From contig NZ_FXTH01000011.1 of the NCBI RefSeq assembly GCF_900182555.1, forward strand, positions 1 to 64,000: a stretch of DNA of 64,000 nucleotides, given 5' to 3'. The notes under the pieces were generated by a model, which saw only the letters and a program-made list of their open reading frames with translations, made no database searches and was not told the DNA's origin. Below are positions 34,921 through 43,604 of this stretch, in pieces (the stretch's first letter is position 1; each line of letters opens with the position of its first letter). The translations under genes were made by a program, and so were the position numbers. This DNA comes from Fodinibius sediminis. GTDB taxonomy: Bacteria > Bacteroidota > Rhodothermia > Balneolales > Balneolaceae.

Positions 34921-36108
34921 ATGACTACCAAGGAAGCCGTAATTGTAGCCGCTGCTCGAACACCTACTGGAAAAGCGAACAAAGGTTCACTCCGTTTTAC
35001 CCCGCCCGATACGCTTGGAGGGGAGATCATAAAATCACTGCTGGAACGGGCTCCAAACCTCCAGCCCGAAATGATTGACGATGTGATTATGGGGTGCGCA
35101 TTCCCGGAAGCGGCACAGGGACTGAATATCGCCCGCCAGTGTGCGGCCCTGGGAGGCCTTCCACCATCGGTTCCGGCGGCGACGATGAATCGTTTTTGTT
35201 CGTCGGGACTGCAGACTATCGCTCAGGCTGCTGAACGAATTATGGTGGGCGGGGCGGATGTGATTGTTGCCGGAGGAGTTGAGTCCATGTCGCTGGTTCC
35301 CATGGGCGGTTATGTTTCGCGGCTTAATCCGGAACTGGTGGATAATTACCCGGAAATCTATATTAACATGGGACTTACAGCCGAGAAGGTGGCTGATAAC
35401 TATGAGGTGAGCCGTGAAGCCCAGGATGCCTTTGCCTACCGCAGTCACCAGCGAGCGATTAAGGCCTGGGAGCAAGGATATTTTGAGGATCAGGTTGTGC
35501 CGATCCAGGTAAAAGAAAAGAAGGTGACGGCCGGCGGAGAGGTGGAGGAAAACGAATTCTTGTTTGATACGGATGAGGGACCCCGCCGCGATACCTCTGA
35601 AGAGATATTGGCAAAGCTGAATCCGGCATTCAAGCAGGGCGGAACGGTCACGGCGGGCAATTCTTCGCAGATGAATGACGCGGCGGCGGCCGTTGTGGTG
35701 ATGAGCCGGGAGAAGGCGGAAGCACTTGAGCTGAAACCGATGGCTAAATACCATGCCTTTGCTGTGGCGGGAGTGCCCCCTGAAATTATGGGCATCGGTC
35801 CGGTGGAAGCGGTACCGAAAGTTCTGGAACAGACCGGCATGGAACTGGCTGATATGGATCTTATTGAGCTTAATGAAGCTTTTGCCGCACAGTCCGTCGC
35901 CGTCATACGCGAGCTGAATATGGATGAGGAAATTGTCAACATCAACGGCGGTGCGATTGCGATGGGGCACCCCCTGGGATGTACCGGGGCAAAGCTGACT
36001 ACCCAGATTCTGCATGATCTCCAGCGACTTGATAAACAGTTTGGCATGGTGACCATGTGTGTGGGCGGGGGAATGGGGGCCGCCGGCATTTTTGAAAATT
36101 TGGCATAG
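34921..36108 (+). CDS. fadA: Acetyl-CoA C-acyltransferase (thiolase)
   Basis: The 395-residue thiolase cleaves 3-ketoacyl-CoA in the last beta-oxidation step. Cys93 in NRFCSSGLQT is the acyl-carrying nucleophile, GGAIAMGHPLGCTGA supplies the His, and MCVGGGMGAA the second Cys. I use ATG 34921 (MTTKEAVIVAAARTP); a TTG two codons earlier is the only alternative. With the FadN-type gene it forms the two halves of the beta-oxidation complex, now separated by the four-helix-bundle insert. Confidence 0.94.
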   Translation: MTTKEAVIVAAARTPTGKANKGSLRFTPPDTLGGEIIKSLLERAPNLQPEMIDDVIMGCAFPEAAQGLNIARQCAALGGLPPSVPAATMNRFCSSGLQTIAQAAERIMVGGADVIVAGGVESMSLVPMGGYVSRLNPELVDNYPEIYINMGLTAEKVADNYEVSREAQDAFAYRSHQRAIKAWEQGYFEDQVVPIQVKEKKVTAGGEVEENEFLFDTDEGPRRDTSEEILAKLNPAFKQGGTVTAGNSSQMNDAAAAVVVMSREKAEALELKPMAKYHAFAVAGVPPEIMGIGPVEAVPKVLEQTGMELADMDLIELNEAFAAQSVAVIRELNMDEEIVNINGGAIAMGHPLGCTGAKLTTQILHDLQRLDKQFGMVTMCVGGGMGAAGIFENLA

Positions 36109-36171
36109 CTTTGTCCATCAGCGGGCTGTTTCTATTGTCACTATTATTCAATCTACCAATGCTATTGACCT

Positions 36172-37032
36172 ATGTTTACCTCAGATACCCTCAAGGACGA
36201 AACCATCCTGATTACCGGCGGAGGCAGTGGCCTGGGACTGGCCATGGCCAGAAAATGTGCTTCTCTTGGCAGTAATATTGCCATATGTGGCCGAACCGAG
36301 GAAAAACTTCAAAAGGGGGCTGAGAAAATTAAAGAGATGGGATCGGGAGGAACCGTTCGCTATTATGTAGCGGATGTCCGGGATTACGATCGGGTCAAGG
36401 AGATGATGAGACAGATCATAGCCGATTTTGGCAAGATGACCGGTTTGGTGAATAATGCCGCGGGAAATTTCCTGTCGGCTTCCGAAGATCTGAGCCCCGG
36501 CGGATTCAAGGCTGTCGTGGACATCGTACTCCATGGATCCTTTAACTGCACGCATGTGTTTGGAAACTACCTGATCGGGGAGGAGCGGGCAGGCAACATA
36601 CTTAATATGGTAACAACCTACGCTGAATCTACGGGGTCGGCCTTTGTGCTCCCTTCCGCCTGCGGAAAGGCGGGCGTACTGGCTATGACGCGATCACTGG
36701 CCTACGAATGGGCTACCTACGGTATTCGCTTGAATGCGATTGCGCCCGGACCCTTTCCCACAGAGGGGGCGTGGGAGCGCTTGATGCCCGATGAAAGCGC
36801 AGAGAAAAAATTCCTGTCAAAAATACCGGCCGGCCGATATGGTGATAAAGAGGAGCTGGCCAACCTAGCTGTCTTCTTAATGTCGGATATGGCTTCCTAC
36901 ATCACCGGCGAGTGTGTAGTGATTGATGGGGGCGAACGCCTGGCGGCCGGGCAGTTTAATTTCATTGACAAGCTGGCCCCCCGCGAAAAGCTAAAGGAAT
37001 TTTTCAAGAGCATGCATAAAAGGGAAGGATAA
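36172..37032 (+). CDS. 2,4-dienoyl-CoA reductase (SDR family)
   Basis: The 286-residue SDR has the nucleotide motif TGGGSGLGLAMARKCASLG and NNAAGNF. The usual Tyr-x3-Lys is replaced by Ser-x3-Lys (PSACGKAGV), with a Tyr about 14 residues upstream in TTYAESTGSAFVLPS. That exact arrangement is the hallmark of mammalian-type 2,4-dienoyl-CoA reductase. It would clear double bonds of polyunsaturated acids for beta-oxidation, fitting its position 63 bp after the thiolase. It is unrelated to E. coli FadH, so I leave the symbol empty. Confidence 0.88.
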   Translation: MFTSDTLKDETILITGGGSGLGLAMARKCASLGSNIAICGRTEEKLQKGAEKIKEMGSGGTVRYYVADVRDYDRVKEMMRQIIADFGKMTGLVNNAAGNFLSASEDLSPGGFKAVVDIVLHGSFNCTHVFGNYLIGEERAGNILNMVTTYAESTGSAFVLPSACGKAGVLAMTRSLAYEWATYGIRLNAIAPGPFPTEGAWERLMPDESAEKKFLSKIPAGRYGDKEELANLAVFLMSDMASYITGECVVIDGGERLAAGQFNFIDKLAPREKLKEFFKSMHKREG

Positions 37033-37110
37033 GGGGAGAGACACCAACCTTGGGCAGGGGGGGAGGTTCGATCCCTTTTTTCATGCTGCCATCCACCTTG
37101 CTGTTTGTTT

Positions 37111-37965
37111 CTACACTCTGTTCAAACGCCGGTCGATCTTGTCGAGTGTTTTATTAAGCTCCATGAGATGATAGCCGTTATATATGGTTGGACGCTTTAG
37201 CTGTATGGACTTAATAAATTCCATGGCAGCAAGTTCGGCAGACTTGGAGGCATCAAACGACTGGCGTTTGAAATAAAGATGGCTGCTATCGTGCTCTTCG
37301 GCCAGGCGCACCGTTTGTTCCAGCGCATTACAGTCGGCAAGGTAGTTGTGATCGGCTGCCACGCGGTGGTGACTGGCGGTTTGGGAAGCCGCATTGAGAT
37401 AGATATTGGCCGTAGCGCCGCTGTCAAATCGAATAAAAAGGTGCAGGGCGTGCGGATTTTGACTATTGAGTGTTACACTTTTCAGATCAGTATGATGTAC
37501 CGCCCCGTTAATCCATCGCAGGCAGAAGGCCAGCTCATTGATCCACAGGTAATCGAAGCTGGAGTCGGACTCCGTGCGCTGGGCATGGGGCATCTCACGA
37601 ACGACCTGCATGAAGGTGGGCTTGATTATTTTTTTAGCCATCCATTTGGAGGCGGGATTCAGCGTCGGCCAGTGCGAAAACTGGATCCGTACATTCGCTT
37701 CCTCGGCAGCATGGTATACTTTTTTAATGAGCTTAGTATTGCCGGTGGGCAGTGGTCCCACCAGAAAGGTATGCAATCCCATCTTTACAGTTTCCAGCAG
37801 GTGCTCAAGTCGATTTGGTGTATCATCGAGAAGAAAACAGGCATCAATGGGACCGATACTGGAGAGTTTGGCAGCAATAGTAACTTCAGACACCGATTGG
37901 TGAGTTCGCAAATGCTTTTCCCAGGCGATGGCCCTTTCGGCAGACCCGACGATTCCAATTTTCAT
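37111..37965 (-). CDS. Gfo/Idh/MocA-like oxidoreductase, degenerate N-terminal motif
   Basis: The 284-residue protein starts with a shortened Rossmann strand MKIGIVGSAERAIAWEKHL, where Gly-x-Gly-x2-Gly is incomplete, and continues with the typical KMGLHTFLVGPLPTGN segment. The canonical E-K-P is replaced by V-G-P and no clear catalytic Lys is visible. It may be a non-catalytic or sugar-binding relative. It is convergent with the dienoyl-CoA reductase and upstream of no obvious operon partner. Confidence 0.75.
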   Translation of the reverse strand: MKIGIVGSAERAIAWEKHLRTHQSVSEVTIAAKLSSIGPIDACFLLDDTPNRLEHLLETVKMGLHTFLVGPLPTGNTKLIKKVYHAAEEANVRIQFSHWPTLNPASKWMAKKIIKPTFMQVVREMPHAQRTESDSSFDYLWINELAFCLRWINGAVHHTDLKSVTLNSQNPHALHLFIRFDSGATANIYLNAASQTASHHRVAADHNYLADCNALEQTVRLAEEHDSSHLYFKRQSFDASKSAELAAMEFIKSIQLKRPTIYNGYHLMELNKTLDKIDRRLNRV

Positions 37966-38056
37966 AAGCAGGAGCTTCTATAGTAATTAATACAGCATAA
38001 TTATGAAATTGGAATCTAATTTCAAAACGGTTTATCAATTCCAGCACTTACCAGTC

Positions 38057-38239
38057 TCAATCGGGCATAACAAGCGCCAGAATGAAATAGAGCAGTATGG
38101 GACTTCCCCATCCGAGAAAGGTTGTGATGACGAAAATAATACGTATGATGGTCGGGTCCCAGCCAACATACTCTGCAATTCCACCACAAACTCCTGAGAT
38201 CATTCGATCACTGTGTGACTTTTTTAATCGAGCTGCCAT
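38057..38239 (-). CDS. PspC-domain membrane protein, 60 residues
   Basis: The whole protein is one PspC domain: a basic start MAARLKKSHSDRMISGVCGG, then GIAEYVGWDPTIIRIIFV and a hydrophobic helix ending in ILALVMPD. PspC-type proteins sit in the inner membrane and take part in envelope-stress signalling. It is monocistronic and lies between the oxidoreductase and the Pcs-like gene. Confidence 0.9.
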   Translation of the reverse strand: MAARLKKSHSDRMISGVCGGIAEYVGWDPTIIRIIFVITTFLGWGSPILLYFILALVMPD

Positions 38240-38293
38240 AAATATTCAGTTCATTTACTTGGTTGTCCTTTGAAGGTAGATCATACGCAACTT

Positions 38294-39025
38294 CTAGGAG
38301 GATGTTTCAGCTGTCTTAACGTTCAAGTAAAAAGAGAGTCCGAAGTAGTAGCAGGGGAATAATAAGGAGCTGTAAAGCAGGAGCGGGGAGGCACGGTCAT
38401 AAAAGTAGATCAAAGCCAGGAAATGAATGACAAAGAATGAGCCGAGCAGCAGGGTGGTTTTCCGCAGAAAAAGGGTACGGGTCGGATAAACATATTTGAC
38501 GGGTAAAAAAGTAGCGACTGCGAAGGCCAGCATAATCAGGGTTGCCCAAAAGACGGAAAGCTGGAGAAGAAAAATATAAACGACGACAATATTCCAGTAG
38601 GAGGGAAAGCCCAGAAAGAAGTGATCACTGGTCTTGGCCTCTGTATTGGAGAACCCAAGTGCACTGGCCGCTGCACAGACCAACAGCACCCAGAGCGGCA
38701 GGTGCATCGTAGCATAGATCCAAAACAGGGGGATGGCTGTCCAGGTGAGATAATCAACAATATTGTCCAGCAGCGCGCCGTCGATGGCGGCCGCATGTTT
38801 TTTTGTTTGAACCAGCCGTGCGAGGGCGCCGTCCACCGAGTCGATGAGTACCGTTCCGGCAAGCGCCCAGAGCGCCATTTGATAGGATTCCTCGAAGATG
38901 AGAACCAGGGCCCACAGGGCTAAGGCAGCCCCGGAAGCCGTGAACAGGTGAACCCCATAGGCGGCTATTTTTTTCACAGGCGGATTGTTTTGGACGTTAC
39001 GATTTCCATGGCTACGGCAACCCAC
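38294..39025 (-). CDS. pcs: CDP-alcohol phosphatidyltransferase, phosphatidylcholine synthase-like
   Basis: The 243-residue membrane protein has the CDP-alcohol signature DSVDGALAR with a 12-residue spacer before G-x3-D-x3-D (GALLDNIVD), the spacing typical of phosphatidylcholine synthase (Pcs). VHLFTASGAALALWAL at the start and GFPSYWNIVV in the middle are also Pcs-like. It would make phosphatidylcholine from CDP-diacylglycerol and choline. The frame opens with GTG 39025, and an internal GTG at 38977 is a plausible alternative, since conservation begins there. However, a diverged copy at 43447-43541 keeps the longer N-terminus in frame, which supports GTG 39025. Confidence 0.82.
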   Translation of the reverse strand: MGCRSHGNRNVQNNPPVKKIAAYGVHLFTASGAALALWALVLIFEESYQMALWALAGTVLIDSVDGALARLVQTKKHAAAIDGALLDNIVDYLTWTAIPLFWIYATMHLPLWVLLVCAAASALGFSNTEAKTSDHFFLGFPSYWNIVVVYIFLLQLSVFWATLIMLAFAVATFLPVKYVYPTRTLFLRKTTLLLGSFFVIHFLALIYFYDRASPLLLYSSLLFPCYYFGLSFYLNVKTAETSS

Positions 39026-39057
39026 AATAAAATAAAAAAAGCGGAACCGATGAAGTT
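38928..39057 (-). repeat. 130 bp direct repeat, left copy (start of Pcs-like gene)
   Basis: Matches 43447-43573 in the same orientation with about a dozen substitutions and one 3-base gap. It covers the first 32 codons of the Pcs-like gene and its upstream hairpin, ending exactly at GAAGTT, within the right arm of that hairpin. Together the copies bracket a 4.4 kb AT-rich insert. Confidence 0.9.
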
Positions 39058-39114
39058 ATTAATTGAACAGATAATACCGATCAAACGGTATAAAAGGCAA
39101 TTTGAACAATTAAA

Positions 39115-39222
39115 ATGATAAGTCTCGCCCCAAATCATACCCAAATTCAACTAACACCAGAATGGATTGCCACGGTTAATGAAGACGGTTCATACTACGA
39201 TACCGTCGAAAAAGTGGGGTAA
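39115..39222 (+). CDS. Short ORF or gene remnant, 35 residues
   Basis: ATG 39115 to TAA 39220-39222 encodes a peptide ending LTPEWIATVNEDGSYYDTVEK plus two residues. It looks like real protein sequence, with balanced composition and aromatic residues, and may be the tail of a longer lost gene. It lies at the very left of the 4.4 kb insert. No family is recognised. Confidence 0.3.
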   Translation: MISLAPNHTQIQLTPEWIATVNEDGSYYDTVEKVG

Positions 39223-39558
39223 TCGCTGGTTGTATCGCTTTAGGCATCACTACCAGCGATCCCCTTATTAGATATTATCTGTCAGCATTATGTGTATTCA
39301 TGGTCCTGAAATTATACATATAAGGTAGCCTATTTTAATTTTAACAGTATAGGCGTGGGAAATCGTTTGCAGGCATTCTTTCTGTATAAATAAGGTCATG
39401 TTAAACCTATCCTTTAGTACCTTGTATTTTACGTAAATATTTTAAGTGTTCATTCAGATCATTGATATATCAATATTTTATTTAAAAAGTTATATTGTTA
39501 AGTAGCATTTATATTTTCCTGCCAATCAATGTGTTATTGCTAATAATAAAATAGGCTA
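39223..39558. other. AT-rich leader of the histidine kinase gene
   Basis: I see no gene in these 336 bases. The last 150 are very AT-rich, and the kinase promoter should lie here. Confidence 0.4.
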
Positions 39559-41322
39559 ATGCCTCATAATAATATTGACCTTTACTTCGAAGAGAATCCC
39601 AATCCCATGTGGATCTTTGAAAGGGATACCTTAAGAATTATTGATGTAAATGAGTCTGCATTATCATTATATGGGTATCACAGGGAAGAAATGTTGTCAC
39701 TCAGGATTACGGACCTGAGAACAAAAGAAGAGATTCCTAAACTTCTCGAATCTGTCACGACAGAAATACAGTCTTTTCAAGATGCTGGTGTTTGGAGGCA
39801 TAAGACAAAAGCAGGGGATGAAATTTATGTCAACATCTTATCTTATCCGATAAAGGTAGAAGAAAAAAAATGTGAACTGGTCTTGGCCAAAGATATAACA
39901 GAGCTTAAGAAGACCCAGGAAAAGCTTGATAGAAGAGAGAAAATCTTCGAGATCTTGTCAGAAAATGTGGCTGGAACCTTTTTTGTCTTTGATTCAAATG
40001 GGAAGATGTTACAATGGAATAATTATGTAGAGGAAATTACCAATTATACTGCAAAAGAAATCTCTGAAATGAATGCCCTGGATTTTGTTGACGATGGAGA
40101 AAAGGAAAAGATTTCTGATGCTATTCTGGAAACTCTTCAATCGGGATTTGTAGAAGTTCAGGGTAAATTAAAAGGGAAGTTTGGGAAAGAAACTCCATTA
40201 CTCTTTAAAGCAAGCTGTGTAGAGATTGATAACAGAAGTTGTATAGTCGGAATAGGGATAGATATCTCAAACTTATTAAAAGCTCAGAAAGACGCTCAGG
40301 AACATCTTGAACTTCTTCAAACTATTATTGATAACTCAGAATCAGTCATGTATCTAAAGGACAACCAAAACAGGCTGGCTTTTGTTAACGATGCTTTTGC
40401 TGAGCTATTTGATATCAACAAAAATGAGGTGATTGGGAAAAAAGACACCGGATTAATTGGTCCAGAACAGGCAAAAAAAGTAAAAGAAAACGATGATTTG
40501 GTTCGGTATAACGGGCATGCAAAAAATTTTGAAGAAGTGCTCGAAATTGATGGAGAAACTCGAACATTTTTGAGTACCAAAACAGTAATTAATGGAATTC
40601 AAAAATATGATGGTTTCATTTTTGGGATTTCTACCGATATAACAGAAAAAAAGCAAACAGAACATGAATTAGAAAAGACGATTAAAGAAAAGAATACACT
40701 TCTATCAGAAGTTCATCATCGAGTTAAAAATAATCTTGCGATCATTTCTGGCCTGATAGAGCTTGAAGTGATGGATGCCGATAATGAGCAAATAATTAGA
40801 AAACTCAAGGATAGTCAGTCTCGTATAAATTCAATTGCGTTGACACATGAACTTCTATACCAGGAACAACATTTTTCTGATATTAACTATGGTGATAATG
40901 TCAAAAAATTAGTTGCCCAGGTAACCGATACTCTTGGCACTGAAATAGAAATTAGATTTGATGTGGATCCTTTAAAGCTCAATATAAATCAAGCATTACC
41001 CTGTTCACTTATTATTAATGAAATTGTAACGAATGCTATAAAACACGCCTACAGGGGAATAGATGAGCCGGAACTATATGTGGTAGTTAAGGATAGGGAT
41101 GGAACCATAAATCTAAGAATTGAGGATAACGGTATCGGCCTACCTGAAGGATGTGATATTAACTCACCAAACGCCCTTGGAATGCAACTTATCAATACGC
41201 TGATTAAACAACTTGAAGCTGACATAGAAGTCACAGTTGAGGATGGGAGTAGTTTTGAAATTTGGTTCAAGAAACAGGATGTGAAAGGTACAGGTAGTTC
41301 GATACTTAATAATATCGAATAG
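39559..41322 (+). CDS. PAS-containing histidine kinase with HisKA_2-type phosphoacceptor
   Basis: The 587-residue protein has three PAS-like domains (about residues 1-115, 125-240 and 250-365), no transmembrane segment, a HisKA_2/HWE-like dimerisation region with His386/His387 in LLSEVHHRVKNNLAII, and a C-terminal ATPase with NEIVTNAIKHAY and IEDNGIGLP. It is a cytosolic sensor kinase of the LovK/PdtaS type. PAS ligands are unknown; no LOV Cys motif is visible. No response regulator gene is adjacent, so the partner is encoded elsewhere. AT-richness and flanking repeats mark it as acquired. Confidence 0.9.
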   Translation: MPHNNIDLYFEENPNPMWIFERDTLRIIDVNESALSLYGYHREEMLSLRITDLRTKEEIPKLLESVTTEIQSFQDAGVWRHKTKAGDEIYVNILSYPIKVEEKKCELVLAKDITELKKTQEKLDRREKIFEILSENVAGTFFVFDSNGKMLQWNNYVEEITNYTAKEISEMNALDFVDDGEKEKISDAILETLQSGFVEVQGKLKGKFGKETPLLFKASCVEIDNRSCIVGIGIDISNLLKAQKDAQEHLELLQTIIDNSESVMYLKDNQNRLAFVNDAFAELFDINKNEVIGKKDTGLIGPEQAKKVKENDDLVRYNGHAKNFEEVLEIDGETRTFLSTKTVINGIQKYDGFIFGISTDITEKKQTEHELEKTIKEKNTLLSEVHHRVKNNLAIISGLIELEVMDADNEQIIRKLKDSQSRINSIALTHELLYQEQHFSDINYGDNVKKLVAQVTDTLGTEIEIRFDVDPLKLNINQALPCSLIINEIVTNAIKHAYRGIDEPELYVVVKDRDGTINLRIEDNGIGLPEGCDINSPNALGMQLINTLIKQLEADIEVTVEDGSSFEIWFKKQDVKGTGSSILNNIE

Positions 41323-41374
41323 CCACGACTTGATCTGACAGTCAACCGTTAGAAGTTGGGTTTAGTAGTCAGGT
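41318..41374 (-). repeat. 57 bp dispersed repeat, copy 2 (inverted)
   Basis: Overlaps the stop codon of the histidine kinase gene by 5 bases and matches the reverse complement of 110-166 at 54 of 57 positions. On the minus strand it still encodes a short open tail ending LTTKPNF, the counterpart of the LTTKTNF end at the window's left edge. Confidence 0.85.
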
Positions 41375-41440
41375 AATCTTCTTGGTCTTTCGAAGATTAT
41401 GCATATGTCCTATTCGATTTATATGTTCTCCCGTTTATAC

Positions 41441-42400
41441 TTATCGATTTTCCACATTTATCGCTTCAGTGCCATCAAAGCTTACTATTGATGTCCCAAA
41501 GTTTGGGCTTGCGTCACTTCGAAGGCAGAAAAGAAATTGAATATATCCAAGATTTCCGGAAGGCGTAATTCTCACTTCCATTAATCTTCTGTCATCCAGG
41601 TAATCTTTTGTCAAGTATTTTCGTATTTCCTGAAGAAAAATTCTCTCTGCATCCCGGGTTACATAGCCCATAATAACGGGAAGCAACTTTTCGATGGTTT
41701 TTGCAACCGTTGCACTATGCCCGAGGGAAATGATATCCTCGAGCCAATGGAAATTGGCATTTTCATCGGATTCAATTCTGACTTCCAATGAGGTTTCATT
41801 ATCATCGTCCAGTTCCGCTCTAATATAGAGCTCAAGAGTTATATCAAGATCCCCATTAAAAAAATTATTTATAACGATTTCTAAGGGTAACTTATATTCA
41901 ATTCGGTTGTTATGCCACGTTGATTCGATATCAGATCGAAATCTCAGGTATCGAATACCATTGATCTCTTTGTTCATTTGTCTAAAGGCCAGACTATCAA
42001 TCACTGATTGTGAGATATCCCGGATCTGGTTTTCTCCTTCAACAGCAATCTGGCGTGGTTCACCGATGGGGGACCACAAGTTCCCACTATTTAATCTTCG
42101 TGCCAACAGTGATAAAGAAGTATCTTTGAAGACAGAAAAATCTTCTGATCCTCTGGCTGGAATATCGTTGTTAATGTTTGCGTAATGAACACGAAGCCTG
42201 AACTGAAAGTCACTTAGGTTAACATTATTTTGCTTCGCTCTTATTTCCCAGTTTGCCTGAATCTCTTCACAGGGGCTTACTGTTGATTTGGAAACTTCAA
42301 ATTCAGCTACTTCAAGAACTTCTCGAAGATCTGGTATTGTCGGTGGAGGAAGGATAACACCATCATCTCGAATCAGATTTGGGTCGAGTTTAATTTTCAT
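41441..42400 (-). CDS. Hypothetical protein, 319 residues
   Basis: I recognise no family. The protein is soluble and acidic, and its first 60 residues look like a proline-rich lead-in followed by a beta-sandwich-like stretch (EIQANWEIRAKQNNVNLSDF). The C-terminal 100 residues are helical (KTIEKLLPVIMGYVTRDAER). There is no signal peptide. It converges with the histidine kinase and sits inside the 4.4 kb insert. Its AT-rich composition is unlike the genes outside the insert. Confidence 0.55.
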   Translation of the reverse strand: MKIKLDPNLIRDDGVILPPPTIPDLREVLEVAEFEVSKSTVSPCEEIQANWEIRAKQNNVNLSDFQFRLRVHYANINNDIPARGSEDFSVFKDTSLSLLARRLNSGNLWSPIGEPRQIAVEGENQIRDISQSVIDSLAFRQMNKEINGIRYLRFRSDIESTWHNNRIEYKLPLEIVINNFFNGDLDITLELYIRAELDDDNETSLEVRIESDENANFHWLEDIISLGHSATVAKTIEKLLPVIMGYVTRDAERIFLQEIRKYLTKDYLDDRRLMEVRITPSGNLGYIQFLFCLRSDASPNFGTSIVSFDGTEAINVENR

Positions 42401-42798
42401 TTTTCCCTCTTATTATTAGACTGATTTCCAATCCATGATAAATGGAATGACCTTTTATGACTCTGTTAGTTCACTTCAACCAGATGAGTAATTGATTGAA
42501 GATCAATTAGGTACGACCAGAAATCAGTAGTTTAATCCCTTGTTTTTAAAAATACTTAGGCATGATGACTAAATATTATTATTAGTTTAATATAGTTAGG
42601 GTTGATAACCAAGGAATTAATTCATTAATATGGTCGGGTTTGAAAAAAGAAGCGATGGGTATAAGCTTAATTAGAGAAGCGGATAAACCTATGTGGCCTA
42701 AGCTTTGGTTGTAGTTTCATTACATTTAATCATCGATGATGGAAAACCTCGTACTTAATAATGTTATGATTATTAGTTATGACAACCGGTGAAAGTGT
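42401..42798. other. 400 bp AT-rich gap inside the insert
   Basis: I see nothing convincing here: no gene, no hairpin with a T-run, no repeat. Confidence 0.4.
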
Positions 42799-43221
42799 AT
42801 GTATGAAAAAAGACCTATGAATCAACTGGAAACTCTTTCTTTTTTACTGATAATAGCGATTTTTAGTGGTTGTTCCATTTTGGTTAGCGATACTCAAACA
42901 TCACAAATTGTCGGAAAATGGGAATGGATTCGTTCAACTGGTGGAGTTATCGGAGAAACTGTTAACTCTGATTCTGCTGGTATTGCTAATCGTCAGATTG
43001 TATTTAAATCTAATTCTGCGTTTTCCTTTTTTCGAGGGGATACATTAGTAATTGCAGGGACGTATTCGTTTCACAAAAGTGAGGGTGAAACGGTAATCAA
43101 TTATGATACAGAAACGGGAAGCTTCATAGATCAACGCCTTCGATTCCAAGGGGAGGATACGCTCATATTGGCTGATGAATGCTATGACTGTTTCATTAAT
43201 TACTACAGCCGAGAGGAGTAA
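42799..43221 (+). CDS. Small lipocalin-like lipoprotein
   Basis: The 140-residue product has a leader with a lipobox ending FSGCS (Cys about residue 25), then a beta-rich domain opening with VGKWEWIRSTGG and containing GTYSFHKSEGE. Such small calycin-like lipoproteins are frequent in Bacteroidota, and their function is generally unknown. The start could instead be the Met seven codons in (MNQLETL). It is the last gene of the 4.4 kb insert. Confidence 0.65.
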   Translation: MYEKRPMNQLETLSFLLIIAIFSGCSILVSDTQTSQIVGKWEWIRSTGGVIGETVNSDSAGIANRQIVFKSNSAFSFFRGDTLVIAGTYSFHKSEGETVINYDTETGSFIDQRLRFQGEDTLILADECYDCFINYYSREE

Positions 43222-43446
43222 ATTCTTCGAGACTAAATAATAAAGGGGATATATTTCGCTATGTTTGAAACCTGTAGCCTTTCAATCCTTTGTTGTTTAC
43301 TCTGGTACCTCAATAATTTATAAAAGACTGGAGAGATGAGATGCCACAATTAACAAAGGTTGCGCTTGAGCATGATTCAGTTTGATATAATCCCCTGAAA
43401 ATAAAACCGGGAGATCATCTAAATATTCCGTTTACCCCCCATAAAC

Positions 43447-43541
43447 GCCCCCGAGGCTGTAAACAGGTGAACCCCATAGGCGGCTTTTTTCACAGGTGGA
43501 TTGTTATGGACGTTATGATTTGCATGGCTATGACAATCCAT
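43447..43541 (-). pseudogene. N-terminal fragment of a second Pcs-like gene
   Basis: From ATG 43541 the minus strand reads MDCHSHANHNVHNNPPVKK and onward through YGVHLFTASGA, parallel to the start of the intact gene, then leaves homology. The 3-base gap relative to the intact gene preserves the frame (one Ile lost), and many differences are substitutions, so this fragment seems to come from a related but distinct gene copy, not from a fresh duplication. Confidence 0.85.
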
Positions 43542-43573
43542 AATAAAATAAAAAAAGCGGAACCGATGAAGTT
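43447..43573 (-). repeat. 127 bp direct repeat, right copy
   Basis: Right-hand counterpart of 38928-39057. Here the terminator hairpin is complete, which indicates that this junction keeps the ancestral link to the blaR1-like gene on its right. Confidence 0.9.
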
Positions 43574-43580
43574 CCGCTTT
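43554..43580 (-). terminator. Terminator of the blaI/blaR1-like operon
   Basis: AAAGCGGAAC (43554-43563) pairs with GTTCCGCTTT (43571-43580), a perfect 10 bp stem with a 7 nt loop, 25 bp past the peptidase stop and followed on the minus strand by TTTTTTATTTTATT. Confidence 0.88.
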
Positions 43581-43604
43581 GAAAGGATAACAGCTTATTG
43601 AAAA

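Noticed and set aside
35035-36015. 326-codon minus-strand frame inside the thiolase gene
   Set aside because: Antisense shadow of a well-conserved gene, with no recognisable protein features.
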